Positions 25,133 to 34,815 of a DNA stretch of 64,000 bases are shown here, piece by piece (position 1 is the first letter of the stretch; the number at the start of each line of letters is the position of its first letter). The notes under the pieces were generated by a model. That model did not search any database, had not been told where the DNA came from, and was given only the letters and a program-made list of their open reading frames with translations. Made by a program: the position numbers and the translations under genes. The DNA lies in NCBI GenBank assembly GCA_023395255.1, contig JAEWZN010000008.1, positions 111,842 through 175,841 of the forward strand. Direction: 5' to 3'. This DNA is from Deferribacteres bacterium. GTDB lineage: Bacteria > Chrysiogenota > Deferribacteres > Deferribacterales > Geovibrionaceae.

Positions 25133-26386
25133 CTAAAGTTTATTTTGAATATAATCGACGACCGCATCAAGCTTAACAGAGGTCTGCTCGCCGGTTTCCA
25201 TGTTTTTCACGGAAGCCTCGCCCCTGTTCATCTCTTCATCCCCCAGAATGAGGGTGAAGCGTGCGCCGGATGAATCAGCCGATTTAATCTGTTTTTTCAT
25301 GGCGCGGAAAGCGTAATCAATCTCAGCTATAATCGACCTTTCCCTGAAATTCTTTACCAGTTCCGCACACTTAACGTCCGAAATATCTTTAAAGGCGATG
25401 ATGAAAACATCCGCCCCTTTATCCTTTATATTATCCTTCTGCATGGCAAGCGCCACAAGCCTGTCTATACCGAGGGCAAAGCCTATTCCCGGAATTTCCG
25501 GCCCGCCGAGGAGCTTTATCAGGCCGTCGTACCTGCCGCCCGCACCCACTGCGTTCTGCGCACCCAGATGGTTTGTCACCATCTCAAAGGCTGTACGAAC
25601 ATAGTAATCAAGCCCGCGAACCATCATCTTATTTACATTATACTCCACGCCGAAGGCTGTGAGGTATTTTTTTACATCTGAGAAATGAATTTCACATTCC
25701 CCGCAGAGATAGTCCAGCATAACCGGGGCATCTTTAGTGATCGCCCTGCAGGATTCCACCTTACAGTCCAGAATACGCATGGGATTCTTGCCGAGTCTGC
25801 GTTTGCAGTCCTCGCAAAGACCGTCCTTATGCTGCTCAAAATAAGCCACAAGGGTTTCGTAATATGCGGGTCTGCACTCAGGGCAGCCAATGGAGTTGAT
25901 CTCCATTGTCACCATGTCGCCTATTCCGGCCTTGTCCGCGAGGGTTCTGAGCAGGTAGATCACTTCCGCGTCTATAGCTGCTCCGTCCGCGCCGAAAACC
26001 TCGACGCCGGCCTGATAAAACTGGCGGAAACGGCCTTTCTGCGGGCGTTCTCTTCTGAACATGGGGCCTATATAATAATATTTTCTGACCGAAGGGGGGT
26101 TGTAAAGCTTGTTCTCCACATAAGCACGCACAAGGGAAGCTGTGCCTTCCGGACGGAGCGCCACCATTGTGTCGTCTCTGTCTTTGAAGGCGAACATTTC
26201 CTTCTCAACTATGTCCGTGGTATCGCCTATGCCGCGATGAAAAACATCCGCGCGCTCAAGTACAGGGAGAATGAATTCCCTGAAATTAAAGGTATGGAAC
26301 GTTTCCTTGAAAATTCTCTCTATTCTTTCCCAGTACACGGCTTCTTCGCCGTATATGTCTCTGAATCCTTTGACCCTGCTGAACAA
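25133..26386 (-). CDS. hisS: Histidyl-tRNA synthetase
   Basis: HisRS is a class II synthetase. Motifs are GFRDIYGEEA at the N-terminus, ALRPEGTAS (motif 2 region), FRRERPQKGRFRQFYQ, the histidine-binding RGLDYYVRTAFE and GIGFALGIDRL (motif 3). The frame extends to 26422, but the TTG at 26386 follows GGAGG by five bases and matches the family N-terminus (FSRVKGFRDIYG); it gives 417 residues. It is translated just before aspS. Confidence 0.95.
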   Translation of the reverse strand: MFSRVKGFRDIYGEEAVYWERIERIFKETFHTFNFREFILPVLERADVFHRGIGDTTDIVEKEMFAFKDRDDTMVALRPEGTASLVRAYVENKLYNPPSVRKYYYIGPMFRRERPQKGRFRQFYQAGVEVFGADGAAIDAEVIYLLRTLADKAGIGDMVTMEINSIGCPECRPAYYETLVAYFEQHKDGLCEDCKRRLGKNPMRILDCKVESCRAITKDAPVMLDYLCGECEIHFSDVKKYLTAFGVEYNVNKMMVRGLDYYVRTAFEMVTNHLGAQNAVGAGGRYDGLIKLLGGPEIPGIGFALGIDRLVALAMQKDNIKDKGADVFIIAFKDISDVKCAELVKNFRERSIIAEIDYAFRAMKKQIKSADSSGARFTLILGDEEMNRGEASVKNMETGEQTSVKLDAVVDYIQNKL

Positions 26387-26499
26387 AACAACCTCCGCGT
26401 AAGAATAACAGATATATTCCAAATAACGCGGACAGTCAATGATTTTAAGCTTGACAGTAAAGGCTTTCCGGCCTTCTGCGGATGGTTTTAGAACAATAA

Positions 26500-27195
26500 T
26501 CAGAACTTAAGAAAAGACCTTGCGCATGCAACGATCATGTCTGACATCTGTTCAGTTGAAAACCTGTTCAGGCTGAAAACTGCGTGGTAAATGGCAGGAT
26601 CGTCAATATCCTTTCCGTAGTAATGCTTTATATAGCTTTTCTTACGTTTTTCTATAGCTTTTATCTTCTCTGTGGCTTTGGTTTCATCAAGCTTTTCATT
26701 GTCTCTGAGCCACTGAATCCTCTCCTCAAGCGGTGCGGTAAGCCTTATATGAAAGCAGTTTGGCTCGCTCTCAAGGATGCATTGACTGCCCCGCCCCATT
26801 ATCACGCAGTTGGTATCTGTGGCGAGGTTTTTGATTATAAGCTCAACCATGGAGCTGAATTTCTTGCTGTCGAAAACAGGTTCCTGATCTGCGTAAGTGT
26901 CGAAAAAAGAAAGAGTTTCATCATTCTTCACCATATCCTGAACCTTATTTATCTTTTCATCTTTGAAAACGTTTGAAAAAAGATCCGCGTCAAAATAGTT
27001 AGACATAACAGAGCGGAAGCTTGAGTGTGATTCCTCATCGAACTTGCCGACTTTGGCTTCGTCAGTGTCCGTCAGAATCGCGATGTATTTGATAAGCTCC
27101 TTGTGAAAAAGCTTAAAACCAAGCTTCTCCGCCACCTGTTCCGCAACAAATTCACCGCCGCAACCGAACTGCCTTGAAATAGTTATTACCGCCAT
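26500..27195 (-). CDS. Cytidylate kinase-like family protein
   Basis: This 231-residue P-loop protein belongs to the cytidylate kinase-like family (AAA_26). It has the start AVITISRQFGCGGEFVAEQVAEKLG, a variant P-loop (RQFGCGGE) without the usual GKS/T ending, and CVIMGRGSQCIL in the middle. The physiological substrate of this family is not settled, and it is distinct from Cmk. It overlaps the end of folK by 10 bp and belongs to the leftward folK-plsC run. Confidence 0.8.
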   Translation of the reverse strand: MAVITISRQFGCGGEFVAEQVAEKLGFKLFHKELIKYIAILTDTDEAKVGKFDEESHSSFRSVMSNYFDADLFSNVFKDEKINKVQDMVKNDETLSFFDTYADQEPVFDSKKFSSMVELIIKNLATDTNCVIMGRGSQCILESEPNCFHIRLTAPLEERIQWLRDNEKLDETKATEKIKAIEKRKKSYIKHYYGKDIDDPAIYHAVFSLNRFSTEQMSDMIVACARSFLKF

Positions 27196-27689
27196 GTCAA
27201 ATCTCCGGTTCTTCTAATATCCAGATCATCCTGCAAAGCTGCAATGAGTTCGTTAATCCCTCTTCCGCTCACAGGGTGCACATAGTTTTCATCAACATCC
27301 CGCAGAGGGTAAAGAACAAAGCTTCGGGCAGCCATTTCCCTGTGCGGAATAACAAGCCCTTCCGACTCATAAACCTCACCGGAATAATCGATTATATCGA
27401 TGTCTATGAGCCTGCTCTGCCAGCGGGCGGTCTGCTGTCTGCCGAGTTGTTTTTCTGTTTCCTTGATAAATGCAAGAAGCTCCTCCGCGCTCAGAAAAGT
27501 TGATGCGGAGCAGCAGATATTACAGTAATCCGCCTGTTCGTCCCTGAGCAGGGATGCGGTGGAGTAAACAGCGGATACTTTATCTATTTCAAGCTGAGAG
27601 GATAAGGCGTTCAGGGCATCGGCAAAGTTCCGTTCCCTGTCGCCCATATTACTCCCCAGAGCCAGTATGATCCTTTTGACCGAGTTCAT
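27186..27689 (-). CDS. folK: 2-amino-4-hydroxy-6-hydroxymethyldihydropteridine pyrophosphokinase
   Basis: HPPK transfers pyrophosphate from ATP to hydroxymethyldihydropterin in folate synthesis. The 167-residue product has ALGSNMGDRERN at the N-terminus, the pterin-site segment near residues 35-60, and the metal/ATP signature RWQSRLIDIDIIDY with IPHREMAARSFVL. The ATG at 27689 has CGGAG upstream and starts 41 bp inside the end of the acyltransferase gene, a tight overlap suggesting coupling. folP and folB are not in the window. Confidence 0.93.
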   Translation of the reverse strand: MNSVKRIILALGSNMGDRERNFADALNALSSQLEIDKVSAVYSTASLLRDEQADYCNICCSASTFLSAEELLAFIKETEKQLGRQQTARWQSRLIDIDIIDYSGEVYESEGLVIPHREMAARSFVLYPLRDVDENYVHPVSGRGINELIAALQDDLDIRRTGDLTWR

Positions 27690-28371
27690 TCAGCATTACT
27701 CCGCGAACATGTTCCATAAGCTCCTTATCCTTCATGCTGCCGGAATCCATAGGCTTAAGAAACTTAATGTGAACAGTTTTAAAGGGAAAAACCCTGAAAC
27801 CATGTTTCGGAACAGCATCTGAGGTTCCTTTTATAATAAAGGGAGCAATTTTATTTCCTGTCCTTCCCGCCAGTACAAATGCACCGCGCTTGAAGTCTCC
27901 GAGTCTGCCGTCGGAGGAGCGTGTTCCTTCGGGAAAAAGCAGAACGGAATACCCCTCACTTATCTTTTTCGCAGCGCTGAGAAGGCTTTTCAGCCCATCT
28001 TTATGGTCTCCTCTCTCAATAGGGATCATCCCGATTTTTTTGAGAGCAAACCCGAAGAAGGGAATCTTGAAAAGCTCCTTTTTGGCCATGAAGAGAAACA
28101 GCCTGTCTGAAAAAATATTGAGCAGAACAAATATATCCGCATAGCTCAGGTGGTTGCCCATGAAAACATAGTGAGTGTTTTTATCTAGGTTCTCCAGACC
28201 CTCCGTCTTAACCCTGATGCCAAGGTAAAGAAGGAGCATTTGAGCCCAGATGCGGCTCATGAGCTTGTAAGGCTGTTTTGCGAAAAATACCGAGGGGATG
28301 CCGAGAATAACAAGCACTGTGGTAAGCAGCGCAAGATATATCCAGAATATCAGACTGTAGAGAACGATCAC
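27649..28371 (-). CDS. Lysophospholipid (1-acyl-glycerol-3-phosphate) acyltransferase family protein
   Basis: This 240-residue PlsC-like acyltransferase is membrane-bound through one N-terminal helix (residues 5-30). The HX4D catalytic motif is NHLSYAD (His74, Asp79) and the acceptor-binding motif is FPEGTRSSDG near 147-156. It probably acylates lysophosphatidic acid; related proteins acylate other lysolipids, so I leave the symbol open. It overlaps the flavoprotein gene by 4 bp upstream and folK by 41 bp downstream. Confidence 0.88.
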   Translation of the reverse strand: MIVLYSLIFWIYLALLTTVLVILGIPSVFFAKQPYKLMSRIWAQMLLLYLGIRVKTEGLENLDKNTHYVFMGNHLSYADIFVLLNIFSDRLFLFMAKKELFKIPFFGFALKKIGMIPIERGDHKDGLKSLLSAAKKISEGYSVLLFPEGTRSSDGRLGDFKRGAFVLAGRTGNKIAPFIIKGTSDAVPKHGFRVFPFKTVHIKFLKPMDSGSMKDKELMEHVRGVMLNELGQKDHTGSGE

Positions 28372-29735
28372 TGCTTCACCTTGCTTGCGATGTCATTAAG
28401 CACTTCCGCATAGGTGGGGTGATTGAAAACATAGTCGGATATTTTGTCTATTGTAATCCCCGACTGGATAAGCAGCGAGAACATTGAGCATATCTGCCCT
28501 GCCCCGTCACCTATCACGTGGCAGCCGAGGATTTTTCTGGTTTCCTTGTCGTAAACCACTTTCATATAACCCTTCTGAGCACCGCTGATCAGGGTTTTTT
28601 CAAGATCTGATATATTGTATTTAATGCAGGCGTATTCACCGTCATAATCCTTAAGCTCATCTTCGGTAAAACCTACTTTTGCAAGCTCAGGATCAAGGTA
28701 GAGCACCTTCGGCATGGTTTCCCACGGCTTGGCGGTTTTATTGCCTATTATCGCATCCGCAGCTATCTCTGAGGTGGTGTAAGCCCAGCTTACCAGCATA
28801 TTGCCGCCGGAGGCATCGCCTACTGCATAAACATTCTGATTCGTAGTGCGCATCTTCTTTGTAAGCTTAAGGTTGCCGCCGGATTCAAGCTTTATTCCGG
28901 CTTTTTCGAGTTCAAGCCCGCATATACTGGCCTTTCTGCCCACAGCAACGAAAACCTCTTCCGTTTCGAGCTTAACCCCGCTGGAAAGGAAAAGAATATA
29001 TTTGTTTCCGACCTTCTCGGCTTTTTCAACCTTAGTGTTTTTAAGGACTTCGATTCCGTTTTTCTTAAATTTTTCTTCCAGCTTCTTAACAATCTGCTGA
29101 TCCATGTCACGGAGAATTTCATCTTTTGCCTCAATGATTGTAACGACAGAGCCGAGCCTTCTGAAAATAGTGGCAAACTCGCAGCCCACAAAGCCGCCGC
29201 CGAGAATGGTTATCTTGGACGGAACCTTTTCAAGCTCACTTATGCTGGAAACCGTTAGAAGCTTGACAGATGAGCTGAGTCCGGGATTTATATCCGAGGA
29301 GCCGGTGGCGATTATGCAGTAATCAAATTTGATCTCCACATTACCGTCCACACTGGTTACGGAAACTGAGTTTTCCGATGCGAACTTACCGAAGCCGTAG
29401 ACAAAGTTTATATTAAGATTCTCAATATCTTCCGTCAGAGCCTTGCGGATTCTTGTCATAGCCTGTTCGGTGAGTTTTCTTGATTTTTTGAAATCAAAAC
29501 TGACAGACGAGCACTCATCCCCGCTGACGAGGGACTGGAGCTTCTCTGAGCAGTTTGCAAAAATTCTGCTCTGATACAGGAGCGAGTTTGAAATAACGCT
29601 GCCGGAGCGGCAGTAGTTTCCGCCTATCTCCTTATCCACTATGGTTATCTTAAAACCTTCCGTGGCAAGGAGTTTAGCGGCATTGAGTCCGGCAGGGCCT
29701 GCGCCCAGTATCAGAACATGCTTGGCTGTTTCCAT
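28368..29735 (-). CDS. Dihydrolipoamide dehydrogenase-like flavoprotein lacking the redox disulfide
   Basis: This 455-residue pyridine nucleotide-disulfide oxidoreductase fold has FAD site GAGPAG (11-16), NAD(P) site GGGFVGCEFA, FAD motif YAVGDASGG, and a C-terminal dimerisation domain with HPTYAEVL retaining the active-site histidine. The redox-active CxxxxC is absent: the segment GGNYCRSGSVISN (38-50) aligns with the usual GGTCLNVGCIPSK but puts Tyr and Ser at the two cysteine positions, leaving one Cys at 42. It therefore cannot work as a normal lipoamide dehydrogenase. It lies 6 bp after ahcY. The role is unknown. Confidence 0.82.
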   Translation of the reverse strand: METAKHVLILGAGPAGLNAAKLLATEGFKITIVDKEIGGNYCRSGSVISNSLLYQSRIFANCSEKLQSLVSGDECSSVSFDFKKSRKLTEQAMTRIRKALTEDIENLNINFVYGFGKFASENSVSVTSVDGNVEIKFDYCIIATGSSDINPGLSSSVKLLTVSSISELEKVPSKITILGGGFVGCEFATIFRRLGSVVTIIEAKDEILRDMDQQIVKKLEEKFKKNGIEVLKNTKVEKAEKVGNKYILFLSSGVKLETEEVFVAVGRKASICGLELEKAGIKLESGGNLKLTKKMRTTNQNVYAVGDASGGNMLVSWAYTTSEIAADAIIGNKTAKPWETMPKVLYLDPELAKVGFTEDELKDYDGEYACIKYNISDLEKTLISGAQKGYMKVVYDKETRKILGCHVIGDGAGQICSMFSLLIQSGITIDKISDYVFNHPTYAEVLNDIASKVKQ

Positions 29736-29741
29736 ATGTTC

Positions 29742-31151
29742 CTAATACCTGTAATGATCCGGCTTATAGGGGCCTTCCACTGGGACACCTATGTAGTCCG
29801 CCTGTTCTTTTGTGAGCTTGGTGAGCTTCACGCCGATCTTTTCAAGGTGCAGCCTCGCCACTTCCTCGTCAAGGACTTTCGGAAGCATGTAAACGCCCGG
29901 CTGATATTTTTCCCTGTTCTCCCAGAGATCAAGCTGGGCGAGGGTCTGGTTTGCAAAAGAGTTCGACATAACAAATGAGGGATGCCCCATGGCGCAGCCG
30001 AGGTTAACCAGCCTGCCTTCCGCAAGGAGGAATATCTCGTGTCCGTCAGGGAAGGTGTATTTATCTACCTGAGGTTTTATATTTAATCTTTTGATGCCGT
30101 TGTATTTTTCAAGCTTTTCAACCTGAATCTCGTTGTCAAAGTGACCGATATTGCAGATAATTGCCTGATCCTTCATTTTCTCCATGTGCTCAATGCGGAT
30201 TATGTCCTTGTTTCCTGTTGTGGTGACATATATATCCGCCCTGCCGAGGGTGGCTTCAACAGTTGTAACCTCGTAGCCTTCCATAGCCGCCTGAAGCGCG
30301 CATATGGGGTCAATCTCGGTGATGATGACTCTGGCACCCTGCCCCCTGAGAGACTGTGCGGAACCCTTGCCCACATCGCCGTAGCCGCATACAACAGCCA
30401 CTTTACCGGCTATCATGACATCAGTAGCGCGTTTGATTCCGTCAATGAGAGATTCGCGACAGCCGTAAAGGTTATCGAATTTGGATTTTGTAACAGAGTC
30501 ATTAACATTGATCGCAGGAACGAGAAGTTCACCTTTTTCAAGCATCTGATAAAGTCTGTGAACCCCAGTGGTGGTTTCTTCGGAAACGCCTTTCCATTCG
30601 GCAACTGTTCTTGCCCAGCGGGTGCTGTCCTCTGTGTATATCTTCTTAAGAAGGCCGAAAAGCTGTTTTTCGTCCTCCGTATTTACCTGCTTATCAAACA
30701 GAGAAGGATCTTTTTCCCCTCTGTAACCGAGATGAATCATGAGAGTGGCATCGCCGCCGTCATCAACTATAAGTTCCGGCCCTTTTCCGCCGGGGAATTT
30801 CAGCGCCTGATCAGTGCACCACCAGTATTCCTCAAGGGTTTCCCCCTTCCATGCAAAAACAGGGATTCCTGCTGCTGCAATGGCCGCCGCCGCATGATCC
30901 TGAGTGGAGAAAATGTTGCAGCTGCACCAGCGAACGTCCGCGCCGAGAGCAGCAAGGGTTTCTATCAGAACAGCGGTCTGCACTGTCATATGCAGTGAAC
31001 CCATAATCCTCACGCCCTTCAGGGGCTTGGATGATGCGTATTTTTCTCTCACAGCCATAAGGCCGGGCATTTCGTGTTCGGCGATCTGAATCTCTTTCCT
31101 TCCGAACTCGGCGAGGGAAATATCCCTTATTTTATAGTCGTTAAAACTCAT
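29742..31151 (-). CDS. ahcY: S-adenosylhomocysteine hydrolase
   Basis: AhcY splits SAH into homocysteine and adenosine, relieving product inhibition of methyltransferases. The 469-residue protein has the NAD-binding [17 protein letters not shown], the substrate segment [12 protein letters not shown] and the C-terminal KPDHYRY. The ATG at 31151 has AAGAGGT upstream. It follows metK after a terminator hairpin in an 82-bp gap, so it may have its own expression level. The deaminase at 2.3-3.6 kb could offer a second SAH route. Confidence 0.96.
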   Translation of the reverse strand: MSFNDYKIRDISLAEFGRKEIQIAEHEMPGLMAVREKYASSKPLKGVRIMGSLHMTVQTAVLIETLAALGADVRWCSCNIFSTQDHAAAAIAAAGIPVFAWKGETLEEYWWCTDQALKFPGGKGPELIVDDGGDATLMIHLGYRGEKDPSLFDKQVNTEDEKQLFGLLKKIYTEDSTRWARTVAEWKGVSEETTTGVHRLYQMLEKGELLVPAINVNDSVTKSKFDNLYGCRESLIDGIKRATDVMIAGKVAVVCGYGDVGKGSAQSLRGQGARVIITEIDPICALQAAMEGYEVTTVEATLGRADIYVTTTGNKDIIRIEHMEKMKDQAIICNIGHFDNEIQVEKLEKYNGIKRLNIKPQVDKYTFPDGHEIFLLAEGRLVNLGCAMGHPSFVMSNSFANQTLAQLDLWENREKYQPGVYMLPKVLDEEVARLHLEKIGVKLTKLTKEQADYIGVPVEGPYKPDHYRY

Positions 31152-31190
31152 TTTTACCTCTTAATCATACACGGCGGAGGTGCCGTAAAA

Positions 31191-31224
31191 GAAAAATCCG
31201 GACTCTCTACAAGGAAAGTCCGGA
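31191..31224 (-). terminator. Terminator between metK and ahcY
   Basis: TCCGGACT (31197-31204) and AGTCCGGA (31217-31224) form an 8-bp stem; on the minus strand a run of five T follows. It lies 10 bp after the metK stop, partly insulating ahcY. Confidence 0.8.
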
Positions 31225-31233
31225 ACCGCTGTG

Positions 31234-32376
31234 TCAGCCAATGATTTTTTTAAGCTCGTCAACTTTATTGGTTTTTTCCCATGAAAATTCGTTTCTGCCG
31301 AAGTGACCGTAAGCGGCAGTCTTTCTGAAAATAGGTTTTCTTAAATCAAGAGCTTCCATGATCCCTTTGGGGGTAAGGTCAAAGACCTCTTTCACTGCTC
31401 TTTCTATTTCTGATTCAGGTACTGATGAAGTGCCGAAAGTGTTTACATTCACGGAAACAGGCTCAGCAACACCGATTGCATATGCAAGCTGAATCTCGCA
31501 TCTTTTGGCGAATCCGCCCGCAACTATGTTTTTGGCAACCCATCTGGCAGCATAAGCCGCGCTTCTGTCCACCTTGGACGGGTCTTTACCGCTGAACGCG
31601 CCGCCCCCGTGTCTTCCAGCACCGCCGTATGTATCAACAATGATTTTCCTTCCGGTAAGGCCGCAGTCGCCCATGGGACCACCTATAACGAACCTGCCGG
31701 TTGGGTTGATGTGATATTTTATGTGTTCCTCATCAAGAAGATCCGCAGGGATCACAGGCTTGATGACTTTTTCTATTATATCCTCTCTCAGATCTTTCAG
31801 CTTTACCTCGTTTGAGTGCTGAGAAGAAATGACAACAGTGTCAACCCTCACAGGCTTATAGCCGTCGTATTCTATTGTAACCTGAGATTTTCCGTCCGGT
31901 CTGAGGTAGGGGAGAACTTCGTTTTTGCGTACCTTCGAAAGCTGCATGGTAAGTTTGTGGGCAAGCATGATGGGCAGAGGCATGAGCTCCTCGGTTTCAT
32001 CGCACGCGAAACCGAACATAAGCCCCTGATCTCCTGCGCCGCCTGTGTCAACGCCCATTGCAATATCGGGTGACTGTTTGTCTATGGTTGAGATAACTCC
32101 GCAGGTTTCATAGTCAAAGCCATATTTCGCTCTGGTATAGCCTATTTCTCTTATTGTTTCTCTCACCACGCCGGGTATGTCCACATAGGTTCTGGTGGTA
32201 ACCTCTCCGGCAACTATAACAAGTCCTGTCGTCACCATAGTTTCGCAGGCGACCCTGCTCATGGGGTCGTCAGTGAGCATGGCATCAAGAATGGCATCGG
32301 AAATCTGGTCTGCAATCTTATCAGGGTGTCCTTCCGTAACTGATTCGGAAGTAAACACATATTTCTTTTGATCCAT
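31234..32376 (-). CDS. metK: S-adenosylmethionine synthetase
   Basis: MetK makes SAM from methionine and ATP. Conserved segments are [20 protein letters not shown] at the N-terminus, [10 protein letters not shown] (ATP-binding) and [19 protein letters not shown] (P-loop). The frame is open to 32418, but the ATG at 32376 has GAGGG five bases upstream and gives [12 protein letters not shown], the usual N-terminus, for 380 residues. It is in a leftward run after the DUF465 gene (16-bp gap). I saw no SAM riboswitch. Confidence 0.96.
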   Translation of the reverse strand: MDQKKYVFTSESVTEGHPDKIADQISDAILDAMLTDDPMSRVACETMVTTGLVIVAGEVTTRTYVDIPGVVRETIREIGYTRAKYGFDYETCGVISTIDKQSPDIAMGVDTGGAGDQGLMFGFACDETEELMPLPIMLAHKLTMQLSKVRKNEVLPYLRPDGKSQVTIEYDGYKPVRVDTVVISSQHSNEVKLKDLREDIIEKVIKPVIPADLLDEEHIKYHINPTGRFVIGGPMGDCGLTGRKIIVDTYGGAGRHGGGAFSGKDPSKVDRSAAYAARWVAKNIVAGGFAKRCEIQLAYAIGVAEPVSVNVNTFGTSSVPESEIERAVKEVFDLTPKGIMEALDLRKPIFRKTAAYGHFGRNEFSWEKTNKVDELKKIIG

Positions 32377-32392
32377 CATTACCCTCAATTTT

Positions 32393-32629
32393 TTAGTTTG
32401 AGGAGAAGCGCTTCTCATATTCAGTGGCGATTCTCTCCATTTTGTCCTTTCCGATAAGCTTCTGCTTTTTGATCTCTTTTATCTTAGCTTCCACTTCAGG
32501 CGGATAATATTTCAAACTGAGCAGAGCCTCAAGATCCTGCTCCAGTCTTATGTGCTCATTAAAAAGATCTCTGAACTCCGGGCTGTCGTTTTTAATGCTC
32601 TCAATAAGTTCAGTATTGCTTTTCAACAT
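32393..32629 (-). CDS. DUF465 (YdcH-type) small helical protein
   Basis: This 78-residue, highly charged, probably two-helix protein is of the DUF465/YdcH family ([15 protein letters not shown], then [19 protein letters not shown]). Members are abundant small proteins without an assigned role. GAGGTGAG before the ATG is a good binding site. It overlaps the end of rimI by 20 bp. Confidence 0.85.
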   Translation of the reverse strand: MLKSNTELIESIKNDSPEFRDLFNEHIRLEQDLEALLSLKYYPPEVEAKIKEIKKQKLIGKDKMERIATEYEKRFSSN

Positions 32630-33065
32630 CTCTCACCTCGTCAATAATGCTGAGCTTCATAATGTACGCGTCACTGCCCTGACCGTAATAGTCCTTTATA
32701 TAGCCGACTTTTTCAAAGCCGAAAGATTCATACAAACCTACGGCAGAAAAATTGTCCACCGCAACCTCAAGAAACATAACAGATGCTTTTTCCGCTGCTT
32801 TGATCGCCTCTGCGAGGAGCAGCCTTCCGCAGCCTTTGCCTCTGTGTTTCGGCGAAACGGCAATATTTGCCAGCTCTGATTCATCCAGAACCGTATAAAC
32901 AACGAAATATCCGCAGATTTCCCCTTCATCCTCAAGGAGTTTGAAGATACTGCGATGTCTGTCTATTTCCGCTTCAAAGTCTTCCTTCGACCACGGTTTT
33001 TTAAATGATGCTCTTTCTATTTCTGTTACGGATTCAATATCATCCGCAAGCACGTCTCTGATCAA
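32610..33065 (-). CDS. rimI: Ribosomal-protein-alanine N-acetyltransferase family (RimI)
   Basis: This 151-residue GNAT acetyltransferase has acetyl-CoA motif A VSPKHRGKGCGRLLL near 72-86 and the RimI-type ending LYESFGFEKVGYIKDYY. RimI acetylates the N-terminus of ribosomal protein S18, and the gene is often next to tsaB, as here (26-bp overlap). The start given is a TTG at 33065 with only a weak purine-rich site, so the exact start is uncertain. Confidence 0.88.
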   Translation of the reverse strand: MIRDVLADDIESVTEIERASFKKPWSKEDFEAEIDRHRSIFKLLEDEGEICGYFVVYTVLDESELANIAVSPKHRGKGCGRLLLAEAIKAAEKASVMFLEVAVDNFSAVGLYESFGFEKVGYIKDYYGQGSDAYIMKLSIIDEVRDVEKQY

Positions 33066-33633
33066 AGTTTATTTCCGCTTCGGATTTTCTGAAATACAGA
33101 GGCTCATAGCCGCATCCGAATTTTGCAAAATGGGTATTTCTGACTGCATGTGTCAGGTTAAAGCTGCTTTTCTGTTCACGGTTTACAATGTGGGCAAGGG
33201 AGCTTTCATCATCCAGCTTAACGGTCTCATAATCAGAAAATACCATATTTTTGAAGTCATAGCTCTTTCTGACAAAACTTTTTAATCTCAGCTTTGCCCA
33301 AACCTCAACCCGCTCCTCTCCGCAGACAAGAGCATAAGCATCAAGTGATGAAATTCCCTGTAGTTTTTTCCCCATTGAGGAAGCAAGCCCAAGCATAGTC
33401 GAAACGCCTATCCTGATGCCCGTGAAAGAACCGGGTCCCGTTATTGTGTAATAATTTTCAATTTCACTGAGAGAAGTTCCCGAAGATTCCAGAAGGAAGT
33501 CAACGGTTTTAAGAAGATTCTCGTTAATGTTTGATTTCATCTTAACTCCGGTCTCAGCCAAAACAGCCCCGCCGGAAGTACCTAGCGAGGCAAAAAGCAT
33601 GTCACCGGAAGTGTCAACTATTAATGTGTTCAT
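33040..33633 (-). CDS. tsaB: tRNA threonylcarbamoyladenosine synthesis protein TsaB
   Basis: TsaB is the scaffold partner of TsaD for making t6A at position 37 of ANN-decoding tRNAs. The 197-residue protein has the ASKHA N-terminus (LIVDTSGDMLFASL) and the family motif TGPGSFTGIRIGVSTMLGLA near 66-85. The C-terminal half is poorly conserved and short, as is usual. It is first in the leftward tsaB-rimI-DUF465-metK run. Confidence 0.92.
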   Translation of the reverse strand: MNTLIVDTSGDMLFASLGTSGGAVLAETGVKMKSNINENLLKTVDFLLESSGTSLSEIENYYTITGPGSFTGIRIGVSTMLGLASSMGKKLQGISSLDAYALVCGEERVEVWAKLRLKSFVRKSYDFKNMVFSDYETVKLDDESSLAHIVNREQKSSFNLTHAVRNTHFAKFGCGYEPLYFRKSEAEINFDQRRACG

Positions 33634-33724
33634 TATTAGAGCATACTATCATATTTAATACGGAAGTCAATAACCGCGGGGTGTCATATCTTTTTTAAAG
33701 CAAAGCGGTTATCCTCGCTCCGTT

Positions 33725-34354
33725 TCAACGTCTTTTCAGGTACGGATTGTTCTTTTTTTCCCAGCCGATTGTGCTGAACTCCTCGTGACCGGGGTGAACA
33801 GTCACACCGTCAGCCAGAGTGAGCAGTTTATCTGCTATCCCCTCAACAAGCTGATTGTGATCTCCGTAGGGGAAGTCAGTTCGCCCCACTCCTTCGCAGA
33901 AAAGAGTGTCTCCTGTGAGAACAGCGTTGATCGGCTCAATAAAGTAGCATACACCGCCCGGTGTGTGTCCGGGTGTATGCAGCACAGATATTTTGCCTCC
34001 GCCGAACTCTATGACATCGCCGTCCTTCACGTATCTGTCCGCTGAGGGAACAGGCGCAGGTTCAGCGCCGAATATAGCAGCATGGCTTTTTGACTGGCCG
34101 AGGAGAAATTCGTCATCCTTATGTATATAAAAAGGAATGTTGTATTTTTCCTTAAGCTCGCTCACTGCGCCTATATGGTCAAAGTGGCCGTGGGTGTTCA
34201 TAATCATCACAGGAGTGAGGTTCTCGCTCTCAATTTTATCTATTATAAGATCCGCGTCTCCGCCTGGATCGAAAATAATCAGTCTGCCCTTATCATCTGA
34301 AAGGAAAAAGCAGTTTACAAAAAGAGGTCTCACCACAATATGATCAAGCTTCAT
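33725..34354 (-). CDS. Metallo-beta-lactamase-fold hydrolase, glyoxalase II-like
   Basis: This 209-residue single-domain MBL protein has the metal motif THGHFDHIG (54-62), further ligands in HTPGHTPGG, and Asp in LTGDTLF, then HPGHEEFS. Proteins of this size are usually annotated as hydroxyacylglutathione hydrolase or YcbL-like; the thioester substrate is not clear without the glutathione-binding C-terminal domain of true GloB. It follows dtd by 11 bp in the murJ-dtd run. Confidence 0.87.
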   Translation of the reverse strand: MKLDHIVVRPLFVNCFFLSDDKGRLIIFDPGGDADLIIDKIESENLTPVMIMNTHGHFDHIGAVSELKEKYNIPFYIHKDDEFLLGQSKSHAAIFGAEPAPVPSADRYVKDGDVIEFGGGKISVLHTPGHTPGGVCYFIEPINAVLTGDTLFCEGVGRTDFPYGDHNQLVEGIADKLLTLADGVTVHPGHEEFSTIGWEKKNNPYLKRR

Positions 34355-34365
34355 TTATCACCTTC

Positions 34366-34815
34366 TTATATTCTCTTCTCTAAAATTATAGTCACAGGAC
34401 CGTCATTTACAAGCCCCACTTCCATCTCGGCACGAAAAATACCTGTCCCGACATTATCTTTGCCGAGTTCATCACGGCAGAGATCGACAAATTTTTCATA
34501 ATATTTCTCGGCGAGTTCAGGTTCCATGGCGTTTCCGAAATCAGGCCTCAGCCCCTTGCGGCAGTCTGCCGCCAGAGTAAACTGACTCACCACTATAACA
34601 CTTCCGCCAATATCCTTAACAGAAAGGCTCATCTTCCCTTTCTCATCTTCAAATATCCGCAGTGCGCAGGCTTTTTTCGCCAGAAAGCTGATAAAATCAT
34701 CCTGATCCCCCTTTTCTGCGCCGAAAAGAATCAGAAGCCCCTTCCCTATTTCCGCAGCCGTTTTGCCCTCCACACGGACAAAGGCGGAACTGACTCTCTG
34801 TATGCAGAGTTTCAT
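34366..34815 (-). CDS. dtd: D-aminoacyl-tRNA deacylase
   Basis: Dtd removes D-amino acids (and glycine) mischarged on tRNA. The 149-residue product has the two signature motifs SQFTL (residues about 79-83) and the cis-proline NDGPVT near the C-terminus, which together form the chiral-selective site. It overlaps the end of murJ by 4 bp. Confidence 0.95.
   Translation of the reverse strand: MKLCIQRVSSAFVRVEGKTAAEIGKGLLILFGAEKGDQDDFISFLAKKACALRIFEDEKGKMSLSVKDIGGSVIVVSQFTLAADCRKGLRPDFGNAMEPELAEKYYEKFVDLCRDELGKDNVGTGIFRAEMEVGLVNDGPVTIILEKRI

Noticed and set aside
30141..30998. A 285-codon open frame on the plus strand
   Set aside because: It is a shadow of ahcY, whose NAD site and C-terminus are unmistakable.
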